A DNA stretch of 64,000 nucleotides, taken from assembly GCA_049516835.1 (NCBI GenBank), contig JBEKSR010000003.1:1-64000 (forward strand). Direction: 5' to 3'. A program made the position numbers and the translations under genes. The notes beneath the pieces were generated by a model, which had not been told where the DNA came from, searched no databases, and was given only the letters and a program-made list of their open reading frames with translations. This document shows positions 25,784 to 36,391 of this stretch, piece after piece. This stretch comes from Fen-178 sp049516835 (GTDB lineage Bacteria; Acidobacteriota; Terriglobia; Bryobacterales; Bryobacteraceae). The stretch's first letter is position 1. Every line of letters starts with the position of its first letter.

Positions 25784-25890
25784 GGAGGTAAAGCAAAAAG
25801 GCTATTGCGGCAGTCGCGCACCCTCGCACCCCCAACGGCAAAGAACACGTTTTCCAAGCGCTTCCAGTGAATCGGAGCCAGCCGGGCCAT
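25780..25890 (-). pseudogene. HicA toxin stub
   Basis: Thirty-six codons starting MARLAPIHWKRLENVFFAVG, the characteristic start of one HicA subfamily, then unrelated residues (GARVRDCRNS...) running to a stop that overlaps the AbrB start. HicA toxins have about 60-80 residues and an essential histidine in the middle, which is absent here. A deletion seems to have removed the rest and joined it to the AbrB module. Confidence 0.7.
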
Positions 25891-25892
25891 CT

Positions 25893-26168
25893 TCAGGCGC
25901 TCAACTGGGCGAAGTGGCGTTCAACGGAAATCCACTTCGGCGCCCGCCAGCAGCCCTCATGGTATTCGTAGGCGCACTCTTCCAAAACCTCGCGGAGCGT
26001 ACCCATCTCCTGTGCCGTCGAAAGGAAGAGGCCAACCGCTTCCTCTAGAGCGGCGCGCGCCTGGTCCGGGGTGCTTCCGGCACTGACCACATCAACGGGC
26101 ATCGCCTGCGCGACATACTGCGCGCCCCTTCCCGCCAAATCTGCACCGTATAGTCGATCCGCATCCAC
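25893..26168 (-). CDS. HicB family antitoxin (orphan)
   Basis: A 91-residue HicB-like protein with the partial RNase H-type fold: DADRLYGADLAGRG..., then TPDQARAALEEAVGLFLSTAQEM. It normally neutralises a HicA toxin encoded next to it; here only a HicA stub follows 2 bases downstream. Confidence 0.75.
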   Translation of the reverse strand: MDADRLYGADLAGRGAQYVAQAMPVDVVSAGSTPDQARAALEEAVGLFLSTAQEMGTLREVLEECAYEYHEGCWRAPKWISVERHFAQLSA

Positions 26169-26243
26169 TTTCCCTCTCTTTTATCATAAGGCCGTTCACG
26201 AGATGCAGCCGCTGGCCGACGCCGGGCGTTATGCCCAACCTTC

Positions 26244-28070
26244 CTACGGATTGGGTGTGGTGAACAGCCGCTTGTAATCTTCCCAGTGCGCGTTCATGAT
26301 GTCCATCTTGCGCTTGAGCTGCGCTGGAAGATCTGGCCCCAGCCGGCGAATGGTCTCCTCGGCGGGAGTGGGCGCCAAATCGAGCAACGGCCCCTTGGCC
26401 GACAGCAACAACTGCCGCAAGCGCATGGCGTTGTCGATTTCATTGCGCGCCAGGCGCATCAGGTCGGTGCGGTCCCAGCCGCTCTGCGCGCCCAGCACCG
26501 GGTTCGGATCGGGCTTCACTCCCAAGGCTTTCACGCGATCGAGTTGAGCCTGATACTCGATAATATCGTCGGCGCCGCGCACCAGGCACTGGAGCGCGGC
26601 CAGCCGCTGGCCTAGCAACTCCCACTCGCCCGGCGAACTGGAACCCGCGCGCAGGCGCAGGGCCAGCGCCTCGGCGCGGCTCAGGCTGCCGGTCACCTTT
26701 TCGATGATGTTCTGCACCAGCAGGCGCGCGCCCCATCCTTCGTACATGCGCATGGCCTGAATATCGATCAGGTCGTCAGCCTGCTCTTCGCCCTTGGCCT
26801 GGAAGAGGAATGGGCGGTAATAGCTCTTCTCTTCGTTCGTCAGGTTCTCCGGGAACGGCACCAGCGGGCGGTTCACCCACCGCCCCAGAATACCGCCCAT
26901 GGTCAGCACGGGACCGAAGTTCAACGTTCCCAGATAGCGTTCGGCTTCGTCGGTGGCTATCCACAGGGAGAGCAGGTCGTCGGCCCCATCCTTGCCGGCG
27001 GTCTGGCTGGCGAGCTCGTGAAGCGCCGTCCACAGGTCCACTTCGTTGCGCGGTCCGGCCCTGCGGAATGCTTCGAGCACCTTGAAATTGAAATCGGCGC
27101 CCACGGCATCGGCCACGGAAACCACCAGCTTGTTGCTGGGCGCGCGCCCGCCGGCCATCAACGCGCGCATCGTCGCAATCGGCCGCGGGACCCCGACCAC
27201 CGGCGCGAATTCGCCCGCTCCTCCGCCGAAACGCCGTATCGCCACGCGGTGACCATCGGGACCTTCGAGATGATTTACGGCCATCCCAGCGGGCAGCTTG
27301 CGCGCGATCAGCTCGGGATGGTCGAAGGTCGGAATCATCCACTGGCGGGGCGCAATCTCGACCAGGTCCACGGTGATCTGCCGGCCCAGTTGGCCGGCGG
27401 CATCGTGCAGCGCGGTGAGGAAGCCCGCCACGCGATCTTCCATGGGGCGGCGCTGGCAGAAGGTCGGCCCGTTCAAGCCTGGATAAAGGGCCGGCGTCCA
27501 GCACAGGCCCGAACCCGCGTCGGTGGTGGTGAAGGAAAAGACCTCCACTTCGGGCAGCCGCTTCAGAAGCTTCTGCAAGGCCTCCCGATACAGCGCCAGT
27601 GTGGCGGGCTGGTCGACGCACGGCGCAAAGCGAGGGGTGCGCGAGCGATTGGCATGATCCACGCGCGGGCCGCGCAAATCGGGGTGATCGGCAAAGAACG
27701 CCTCCGGCAACACGTGCGGTTCGTTGGCCGTGTAGGCGGCCTTCAAACCAAGGCGCCGCAGCACTTCACAGCGCGCCCGGAAGAGGTCCGCCACTCTTTC
27801 CGCGTAGTCCTGGTCGAGGTACTTCTCGAGCGCGGCCGGCGGAAAGATCTTCAGTAAACCCGGGTGATACATGTACCAAGCCGGGTACGGGTCGCCGGGC
27901 ACATCCATCTCCCACAGCGCGGGAGGAAGGTCCTCCGTAATCACGACGTGGGTGGCGCCCAGTTGCCTGGCACGCGCCGCATTGCGCTCGAACGTCTCCA
28001 GATCGGAAGCCGGTTGGCACAAAGGAGCTGCGGCAAAGCATGCGAAGACGGCGAGGTAGTACGGTTTCAT
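26244..28070 (-). CDS. hypothetical secreted protein, possible TIM-barrel hydrolase
   Basis: A 608-residue protein with a signal peptide (MKPYYLAVFACFAAAPLCQ) when started at ATG 28070. Segments such as ARQLGATHVVITEDLPPALWEM, AAYTANEPHVLPEAFF and EVFSFTTTDAGSGLCW resemble the strand-loop pattern of TIM-barrel glycosidases, and a helical C-terminal third follows. I do not recognise a numbered family. It lies 65 bp downstream of a GH3 gene on the same strand, so a role in sugar breakdown is likely but unproven. Confidence 0.6.
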   Translation of the reverse strand: MKPYYLAVFACFAAAPLCQPASDLETFERNAARARQLGATHVVITEDLPPALWEMDVPGDPYPAWYMYHPGLLKIFPPAALEKYLDQDYAERVADLFRARCEVLRRLGLKAAYTANEPHVLPEAFFADHPDLRGPRVDHANRSRTPRFAPCVDQPATLALYREALQKLLKRLPEVEVFSFTTTDAGSGLCWTPALYPGLNGPTFCQRRPMEDRVAGFLTALHDAAGQLGRQITVDLVEIAPRQWMIPTFDHPELIARKLPAGMAVNHLEGPDGHRVAIRRFGGGAGEFAPVVGVPRPIATMRALMAGGRAPSNKLVVSVADAVGADFNFKVLEAFRRAGPRNEVDLWTALHELASQTAGKDGADDLLSLWIATDEAERYLGTLNFGPVLTMGGILGRWVNRPLVPFPENLTNEEKSYYRPFLFQAKGEEQADDLIDIQAMRMYEGWGARLLVQNIIEKVTGSLSRAEALALRLRAGSSSPGEWELLGQRLAALQCLVRGADDIIEYQAQLDRVKALGVKPDPNPVLGAQSGWDRTDLMRLARNEIDNAMRLRQLLLSAKGPLLDLAPTPAEETIRRLGPDLPAQLKRKMDIMNAHWEDYKRLFTTPNP

Positions 28071-28135
28071 CGGGAAACAGCTAGATCGTATTATGACGCA
28101 TCCCATTGAGCGGGGAGGACAAGCTGAAGCATGTC

Positions 28136-29959
<1,824 letters not shown>

Positions 29960-30008
29960 AACATCACCCATGCCGAGAAGATTTACGATCAACGAGAAGG
30001 TAAATCCA

Positions 30009-30230
30009 ATGTTACAGCAGTCCGCCCGTGCCGTACGGCGGTTGGCGATGTTCGTTTTGCCGGTGGCAGCGCTCCTGGCGCAAGACAACGCATTCGACCC
30101 CGCCATCTTCAAGGCCCCACCCGCCATGTACCGCGGCCACGCCGAGCATCAGGGTAACCGGGACACGTGGATGGAGCGGCTGTCGTATGCACTCGCCCGC
30201 GACTACACCCTGAACGTAACAAGCTTCTGA
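30009..30230 (+). CDS. short signal-peptide protein, probable N-terminal remnant
   Basis: A 73-residue frame with GAGAAGG ahead of ATG 30009, a signal peptide (MLQQSARAVRRLAMFVLPVA) and then FDPAIFKAPPAMYRGHAEHQ. The mature part looks like the start of a large secreted sugar hydrolase rather than a finished protein. It ends after 73 codons, 27 bp before a convergent gene. I regard it as a likely truncated gene that may still be expressed. Confidence 0.45.
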   Translation: MLQQSARAVRRLAMFVLPVAALLAQDNAFDPAIFKAPPAMYRGHAEHQGNRDTWMERLSYALARDYTLNVTSF

Positions 30231-30257
30231 GTCATCCGTCTCGAACGGGAAGCGCCG

Positions 30258-31307
30258 TCAATCCAGCTTGCTGGACGCCGAGATGCTGCTCGTATAGTTA
30301 TCTTTCAGAGGATCGTCCGGAACCAGGCTTTCGATCTTCTTCCATGCCGAGCCGGGACCGGTCTGCCTCAGTACACCGAGTTGACCGATGGCCCAGGGCG
30401 CCCCGTTCACGGTGATAAGCTGGCACAGAAAAAGCTGGCCGTCGACTCCGATGGTCTTCCAGCTTTCGCCGTCTTCGCTCACCAGAAGACTGTCATCCGC
30501 CGTGATCCAGCCGCGATTCGAGCTATCGAAAAGAATGGAGGTGAGCGACGATTTCACCGGGCTGGTTTGCGCCGTCCATGTGACGCCGCCGTCGCGGCTG
30601 CGCAAGATCTGCCCGCTGAATCCCACGATCCAGCCGTTGTTGGCATCGCGGAAGTACACCGAGGTTAGCGACCACGACGCCGCATCGGTTCGCACCTGCT
30701 GCCAGGTCTTGCCGCCGTCCGTCGTGCGAAGAATCATGCCGGCCCAGCCGACAACCCAGCCGTGGTCCGCGTCCAGGAAGAAGACGTTTTCGAGCGACTC
30801 CTTGGTGCCGGTGGTTTGTGGGGACCAGGTGAGGCCCCCGTCCGCCGAATGAAGAATGACTCCGTCGTACCCGGTCACCCAGCCCGACTGGCCGACGAAT
30901 TGAATGGCCGTCAGGTTCTCGGTAACACCCGTTTTCCGAGGCTCCCAGGTCTTGCCGCCGTCGGCCGTGGCCACCAACAGCCCCTCATCGCCGACCGCAA
31001 AACCGTGGTTCGCATCGGAGAACTCGATATTCCGTAGATGCCCTTTCGCGCCAGTATCGCGGTTGGACCACGTCGTCCCACCGTCGGTGGTGACCATCAA
31101 GCCGCCTTGTTCGCAGAGCAGGTAAACCAGCGATGGAGCCGGCGAAACGCCGTCCCGCAACCAGCAACTTTTTCGATCCTGCGCACCGGCAGCCGTCGGC
31201 GCGCTGGCAGCCACCTGCGCGCTGGCAGCCAACTGCCAGAGCATGGAAAGCGCAAGTACGTTGACCAGGCTTGCCAAAATCCCACCTTGGGACACTCCCT
31301 TAAGCAT
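30258..31307 (-). CDS. secreted YCF48-like/BNR-repeat beta-propeller protein
   Basis: A 349-residue exported protein. Start ATG 31307 (MLKGVSQGG) has GGAG 7-10 bases upstream; a longer start at 31373 is possible. After the signal peptide come six or so repeats of the form 'TTDGGTTW / DANHGFAVGDEGLLVATADGGKTW', the YCF48/BNR propeller pattern. Related proteins help photosystem assembly in cyanobacteria, but in heterotrophs the role is unknown; binding of sugars or proteins outside the cell is possible. Confidence 0.82.
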   Translation of the reverse strand: MLKGVSQGGILASLVNVLALSMLWQLAASAQVAASAPTAAGAQDRKSCWLRDGVSPAPSLVYLLCEQGGLMVTTDGGTTWSNRDTGAKGHLRNIEFSDANHGFAVGDEGLLVATADGGKTWEPRKTGVTENLTAIQFVGQSGWVTGYDGVILHSADGGLTWSPQTTGTKESLENVFFLDADHGWVVGWAGMILRTTDGGKTWQQVRTDAASWSLTSVYFRDANNGWIVGFSGQILRSRDGGVTWTAQTSPVKSSLTSILFDSSNRGWITADDSLLVSEDGESWKTIGVDGQLFLCQLITVNGAPWAIGQLGVLRQTGPGSAWKKIESLVPDDPLKDNYTSSISASSKLD

Positions 31308-31490
31308 GTTTGCCTCCATCTGCTTCGATGATTCGGCTACTGCTGAAGTTACCGATTGCGTGTGCTTTCGCACGGCCCTATCGAGCCATTAACAGGTAGC
31401 ACTTTAGAGCTATGATCCAAATCGGATCCAGATTCCGGCCCAGCACCTGGACTGGCTCTTCGAATAACCTGAGATCAATAGGAGACGGTA

Positions 31491-32834
31491 ATGAGCTTGC
31501 GACGTCGCAATCTGCTTCAATCCCTGGGGGCCGCCGGGCTGCTAGGCCTCGTCAGCCCCCACGAACAACAGGCGCAGGAGGCGGTGGCGCGCGCCACGGG
31601 CGGCATGGGCGCGCCTCGCATCAAAGACATCGGCGTGATTGAATCCCAACCCGCCGGGGTGCGGCTCACGGTAGTCAAAATCACCACCGACCAGGATGGC
31701 CTCTACGGATACGGGTGCGCCACGTTCACGCAGCGGGCCGACCTGGTCAAGCCCGCGGTGGAGAAGTACCTGAAGCCGTTCCTGCTCGGCAAGACCACGG
31801 ATCGGATCGAAGATATCTGGCAATCCTGCTACGACAGCTCGTACTGGAAGAACGGTCCGGTGCTGAACAACGCCATCAGCGGCATCGACATGGCGCTTTG
31901 GGACATCAAGGGCCGGCAAGCGGGCATGCCGGTTTATCAGTTGGTGGGGGGCAAATGCCGGGAGGCCGCCGATACCTACGGCCATGCGGATGGCCCCGAG
32001 TATAAAGACGTGGTGGAAGCGGCGAAACGCTATCTGGCGCAGGGGTTTCGCAATGTGCGCGTTCAGGTGGGCATTCCCGGAATGGCCGGCTACGGCGCCG
32101 GGCGCAGCGGCGCTGCGGCGGTTAAGGCCCTGCACGACACGCCGGTCTTCGAACCGGCGGTCTACATCCGGCGCGCGTTGAAACTCCTGGAAGTCTGCCG
32201 GCAGGAGCTGGGCGAAGAGGTCGAGCTGCTTCACGACATGCATGAGCGCGTGTCGCCCAACCAGGCCGTTCAGTTCTGCAAGGACGTCGAGAAGTTCAAG
32301 CTGTTCTTCATCGAGGACCCGCTCTCGCCGGAGGACCTCGGCTATTTCCGGCAGATCCGGCAGAATTGCGCCACGCCCATCGCCATGGGCGAACTCTTCA
32401 ACAGCCCGCATGAGTGGATTCCGCTGATTGCGGAACGCTTGATCGACTACATCCGCGTGCACCTTTCCCAAACGGGCGGATTCACGCCGGCGCGCAAGAT
32501 TGCGGTCCTGGCCGAGATGTACGGCGTCAAGACCGCGTGGCACGGGCCGGGCGACGTGTCTCCGGTGGGCCACATGGCGAATGTCACGCTCGACGTGGCC
32601 TGCCACAACTTCGGCATTCAGGAGTACTCGCCGTTCAACGACCGCACCCAGGAGGTTTTCCAGGGCTGCCCGGTGATGAAAGACGGCTACCTGTGGGTGA
32701 GCGAGAAACCCGGCTGGGGCATCGAGGTGGATGAGAAGGCGGCTTCCAAGTTCCCCTTCACCGCGGGGAGAAACAACCTGAACGGCGGCTGGGGAGAGGT
32801 CCGGCGCCGCGACGGCACCGTGATCAAGCAGTGA
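31491..32834 (+). CDS. enolase-superfamily sugar-acid dehydratase, ManD/RspA-like
   Basis: A 447-residue mandelate racemase/muconate lactonizing-type enzyme close to the mannonate dehydratase (ManD) group. Predicted metal ligands are D249 (LLHDMHER), E275 (FIEDPL) and E301 (MGELF), with a catalytic histidine at 351 (AWHGPGD). The C-terminal NFGIQEYSPF is also ManD-like. The N-terminus has a twin-arginine-like leader (RRRNLLQSLGAAGLLG), which would place it in the periplasm and is unusual for the family. It heads an operon with an MFS carrier, an RraA-like aldolase and a DUF1080 fusion. ManD homologues vary in activity, so substrate is only inferred. Confidence 0.85.
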   Translation: MSLRRRNLLQSLGAAGLLGLVSPHEQQAQEAVARATGGMGAPRIKDIGVIESQPAGVRLTVVKITTDQDGLYGYGCATFTQRADLVKPAVEKYLKPFLLGKTTDRIEDIWQSCYDSSYWKNGPVLNNAISGIDMALWDIKGRQAGMPVYQLVGGKCREAADTYGHADGPEYKDVVEAAKRYLAQGFRNVRVQVGIPGMAGYGAGRSGAAAVKALHDTPVFEPAVYIRRALKLLEVCRQELGEEVELLHDMHERVSPNQAVQFCKDVEKFKLFFIEDPLSPEDLGYFRQIRQNCATPIAMGELFNSPHEWIPLIAERLIDYIRVHLSQTGGFTPARKIAVLAEMYGVKTAWHGPGDVSPVGHMANVTLDVACHNFGIQEYSPFNDRTQEVFQGCPVMKDGYLWVSEKPGWGIEVDEKAASKFPFTAGRNNLNGGWGEVRRRDGTVIKQ

Positions 32835-32868
32835 GAGGTCTTGAGAACGCGAGTATCATATTAGGTCT

Positions 32869-34167
32869 ATGACCAACCCGGCGCGCGGCCGGATCAGGTG
32901 GATCCTGATCATATGGATGTTTACGATCAGCGCCATCGCCTACCTGGATCGCGTGAACATTTCCATCGCCGGCAGTTCCATCGAACAGGAATTCCAGCTT
33001 AGCCATATCCAGCTCGGCTGGGTCTTCAGCGCCTTCGTGCTGGGGTATGCCCTGTTCCAAGCGCCGGGAGGCCGCCTGGCCGATCGTTTCGGGCCGCGGA
33101 AGATTGTCGCGCTGGGAACCCTCTGGTGGGCCGTGTTCACGGCCCTGACGGCGCTGGCGCCTACGGGCATCACCGGCGTGCTGATCATTCTGCTGGCCGT
33201 GCGCTTTTCGTTGGGAGTGGGGGAGGCCGTGGTTTATCCCGCTTCCAATCGGCTGGTGGCAAGCTGGATTCCTTCCCAAGAGCGCGGGGTGGCTAACGGA
33301 TTGATCTTCGCCGGGGTAGGCGCGGGCGCCGGAATTACGCCGCCCCTCATCACCTATATTCTGCTGCACTGGGGCTGGCGCTGGTCCTTCTGGATCAGCG
33401 CGGTGATCGGGCTGGCGGCGGGCGCGGTCTGGTATCTGCTGGCGCGGGACCGGCCCGAGGAACACCCCTGGGTGACCCCGCAGGAGGCCGCCCACATCCG
33501 GTCCGGATTGCCGGACCAGCCGGCCGGAGCCTCGGCGGCAAAGGCAGTGCCGTGGGGAACGATTCTGAGGAGCAAAGAGGTGCTGGCGGTTTCGTTGAGC
33601 TATTTCTGTTATGGCTATTCCGCCTACATTTTCTTCACCTGGTTCTTCATTTACCTCAACACGGTGCGCGGCCTGGACCTCAAGTCGAGCTCCTTCTTCG
33701 GGATGCTTCCGTTTGTGGCGATGGCCACGTGCTCACCCCTGGGCGGCTGGATCAGCGACGGCCTGACGAAGCGCCATGGGAAACGCACGGGCCGCTGCGG
33801 GATTGCGGTGGCCGGCATGGGGCTGTCGGCGCTGTTCATCGCGCTGGGGACGCTGGCGGCGGACGCGCGCGTGGCAAGCATCGTGCTCGCGGGAGGCGCC
33901 GGCGCCTTGTATCTTTCCCAGAGTTCCTTCTGGTCGGTGACGGCCGACATCGCCGGCCCTTCCGCCGGAACCGTCTCCGGCGTAATGAATATGGTCGGGC
34001 AGTTTGGCGGTGTCACGACCGCTTCTCTCACTCCGCTGGTCGCAGCGCACTTTGGCTGGCCGGCGTCGTTCCTGGTAGCCGCGGGCCTGGGCGTGCTGGG
34101 ATCTCTGGCCTGGCTGGTGGTGAATCCCGAGCGGACACTGCTTGGGAAGTCCGTGGAAAGGATCTGA
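32869..34167 (+). CDS. MFS transporter, sugar-acid (ACS) type
   Basis: A 432-residue major facilitator protein with the ACS-family start ISAIAYLDRVNISIAG and the loop GGRLADRFGPRK. It lies 34 bp after the ManD-like gene and 3 bp before the RraA-like gene, so import of a sugar acid for this operon is likely. Confidence 0.88.
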   Translation: MTNPARGRIRWILIIWMFTISAIAYLDRVNISIAGSSIEQEFQLSHIQLGWVFSAFVLGYALFQAPGGRLADRFGPRKIVALGTLWWAVFTALTALAPTGITGVLIILLAVRFSLGVGEAVVYPASNRLVASWIPSQERGVANGLIFAGVGAGAGITPPLITYILLHWGWRWSFWISAVIGLAAGAVWYLLARDRPEEHPWVTPQEAAHIRSGLPDQPAGASAAKAVPWGTILRSKEVLAVSLSYFCYGYSAYIFFTWFFIYLNTVRGLDLKSSSFFGMLPFVAMATCSPLGGWISDGLTKRHGKRTGRCGIAVAGMGLSALFIALGTLAADARVASIVLAGGAGALYLSQSSFWSVTADIAGPSAGTVSGVMNMVGQFGGVTTASLTPLVAAHFGWPASFLVAAGLGVLGSLAWLVVNPERTLLGKSVERI

Positions 34168-34170
34168 AAC

Positions 34171-34890
34171 ATGAGTCGAAAAACTTATCTCGCAGGCCTC
34201 CCTGTACTTGTCCTCGCCGGTTGGGTGATGGCACAGCCTTCCGGCGATCCTCTCATCGAGGGCTTTCGCGGGGTGGAAGTGGCCTCCGTGGCGGATGCCA
34301 CGGAGCAATTGTACGGGCAGCGCTCGTATATGTCGCACGACATGCGGCCGCTGTTCAAGACCAAGTTTGCGGGCCCCGCCGTAACCGTCCTCATGAAGAA
34401 GGAGGAGCACAAGGAGGGTTCGGCGGCTTCCCAGGGAATGTTGGACGCCATCGACGCCGCTCCGGCCGGCTCGGTGTACGTCATGGTGCTCGAGGACGGG
34501 TTGGACTACGGAGCGATTGGCGGCCTGATGACCACCGCCATGAAGTTCCGCGGCCTGGCCGGAGCGGTAGTGGATGCCTCCATACGCGACACGCCGCAGA
34601 TCGGCAAGCTGCAGTTCCCGGTTTTCAGCCGCGGGGTGGCGCCTTCCACCACCATCGGTCACTACCGTTTCGCCGGCGCGAACATACCGGTGACTTGCGC
34701 CGGTGTACGGGTGAGCGCGGGAGATATTATCACGGCCGACGAAGATGGCGTGGCCGTGGTGCCGCGCGCGCGCGCCGCCGAGGTCCTCAAGAAAGCTCAG
34801 GACCTGGACAACACGGAGCACAGCATGATCCCGTTTATCGAGAAGTTCCGCTCCCTCAAAGAGGCGGTGGCGAAGTTCGGCAGGATCTAA
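34171..34890 (+). CDS. RraA-like aldolase family protein with signal peptide
   Basis: A 239-residue protein. After a signal peptide (MSRKTYLAGLPVLVLAGWVMAQ) comes the RraA/HMG-aldolase fold: GAIGGLMTTAMKFRGLAGAVVDASIRD holds the G-x-L...R-D site for metal and substrate, and ADEDGVAVVPRARAAEVL follows. Members cleave 4-hydroxy-4-methyl-2-oxoglutarate-type substrates or inhibit RNase E. The leader and its operon point to a periplasmic lyase in sugar-acid use rather than an RNase E inhibitor (inference). Confidence 0.8.
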   Translation: MSRKTYLAGLPVLVLAGWVMAQPSGDPLIEGFRGVEVASVADATEQLYGQRSYMSHDMRPLFKTKFAGPAVTVLMKKEEHKEGSAASQGMLDAIDAAPAGSVYVMVLEDGLDYGAIGGLMTTAMKFRGLAGAVVDASIRDTPQIGKLQFPVFSRGVAPSTTIGHYRFAGANIPVTCAGVRVSAGDIITADEDGVAVVPRARAAEVLKKAQDLDNTEHSMIPFIEKFRSLKEAVAKFGRI

Positions 34891-34899
34891 GGAGCATTC

Positions 34900-36387
34900 A
34901 TGCAGAATTCCGATTTGACACGGCGCACGTTCGTGGGAGCGGTAGCGGCGGCGGGGCTCATGGCCGCGGACGAGGGTTGGGTGGAGCTGTTCAACAAGCG
35001 CGACCTGGACGGATGGCGCCCGAGCGAGAACCATGGCTCCTGGAAGGTCGTAAACGGCGAGTTGGCGGCCGACGGGCCGCGGTCGCACCTGTTCTACACC
35101 GGTCCGGTGCGCGGCGCCAGCTTCCGGAACTTCGAGCTCGAAGTCGAGGCGCTGGCGCGCCCCGGCTGCAACTCGGGAGTCTTCTTCCACACCGCGTACC
35201 AGGAGACGGGCTTCCCGCTGAAAGGCTTTGAGGTTCAGATCGACAACACGGCGGCGAGCGAGGGCACATACCGCGAGAGAAAGTTGACCGGTTCGCTCTA
35301 CGGCCTCCGCAACATCTACAAGCAACTCATCCCCGACGACCAGTGGTTCAAGATCTATGTCGCGGTGCGAGGCAAGAACATCCAGGTGCGGCTCGACGGC
35401 ATGTTGCTGGTGGATTACACCGAGCCGGCGCCGCCCGTCATAGCGGAGGGCGATCAACACCAGCGTTTCCTCGACCGCGGCGCCTTTGCGCTGCAATGCC
35501 ACAATGACGGGTCGAAGGCGCGGTTTCGGAGCGTGCGCGTCCGGCCGCTGCCGGACGAGCTTCTCACGGCCGGCCCCGCCCCCGTGGTGGACGACGTCTT
35601 CCGGCAAATTGTCACCATGGGCACGCACAACATCCCCATGGTGGACTATCACGTCCATTTGAAAGGCGGGCTGACGCTGGAGCAGGCGCTGGGGAAATCG
35701 CGGAAAGACGGCATCCAGTACGGAATCGCGGTGAACTGCGGAAAGGGTTTCCCCACCGAAAACGACGAGGGCGTCCGAACTTTCGTGGATAGTCTCAAGG
35801 GACAACCCGTGTTCATAGCGATGCAGGGCGAGGGCCGCGAATGGACGCAGATGTTCTCGCGGCGGGCGGTGGCGCTGTTCGACTATACCTTTACCGACTC
35901 GATGACGTGGACCGACAACCGTGGACGGCGCATGCGCCTGTGGATTCCCGAGGAAGTAGGGAGCATCGCGGATGCCCAGGAGTTCATGGATACGCTGGTC
36001 GAGCGGGCGGTCGGAATTCTGGAGCGGGAGCCCATCGATATTTACGCCAACCCGACCTTCCTGCCGGATCTGATCGCGAAAGATTACGACCGGCTCTGGA
36101 CCGAGAAACGGATGATGCAGGTCATCGGCGCGGCCGCGCGCAACGGAGTGGCCATCGAGCTCAACAATCGCTATCGCCTGCCCAGCCTGGGGTTCGTCCG
36201 GATGGCAAAGGAAGCCGGGTGCAAGTTCAGCTTCGGAACGAATAATACAGGCCCAGCCGACCTGGGGCGCTGCGAGTACGGGCTGCGCATGGTGAACGAG
36301 TGCAAACTGGGGTGGCAGGATTTCTTCGTACCCGGCGCCTGGGGTCCCAGAGCGGTGGAGCGCAAGGGCGGGGCGCTGAGAGGCTGA
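34900..36387 (+). CDS. DUF1080 (3-keto-disaccharide hydrolase-like) fused to a PHP/amidohydrolase-like domain
   Basis: A 495-residue two-domain protein. A twin-arginine-like start (LTRRTFVGAVAAAGLMA) precedes a DUF1080 jelly-roll, about residues 25-212 (VELFNKRDLDGWRPSENHGSW, NSGVFFHTAYQETG). Residues 240-490 form a metal-dependent hydrolase-like domain with the metal motif VDYHVHLKGG, ELNNRYRLP and SFGTNNTGP. DUF1080 proteins include 3-keto-glycoside hydrolases. The pairing in one chain suggests stepwise processing of a carbohydrate. Confidence 0.78.
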   Translation: MQNSDLTRRTFVGAVAAAGLMAADEGWVELFNKRDLDGWRPSENHGSWKVVNGELAADGPRSHLFYTGPVRGASFRNFELEVEALARPGCNSGVFFHTAYQETGFPLKGFEVQIDNTAASEGTYRERKLTGSLYGLRNIYKQLIPDDQWFKIYVAVRGKNIQVRLDGMLLVDYTEPAPPVIAEGDQHQRFLDRGAFALQCHNDGSKARFRSVRVRPLPDELLTAGPAPVVDDVFRQIVTMGTHNIPMVDYHVHLKGGLTLEQALGKSRKDGIQYGIAVNCGKGFPTENDEGVRTFVDSLKGQPVFIAMQGEGREWTQMFSRRAVALFDYTFTDSMTWTDNRGRRMRLWIPEEVGSIADAQEFMDTLVERAVGILEREPIDIYANPTFLPDLIAKDYDRLWTEKRMMQVIGAAARNGVAIELNNRYRLPSLGFVRMAKEAGCKFSFGTNNTGPADLGRCEYGLRMVNECKLGWQDFFVPGAWGPRAVERKGGALRG

Positions 36388-36391
36388 GAGC

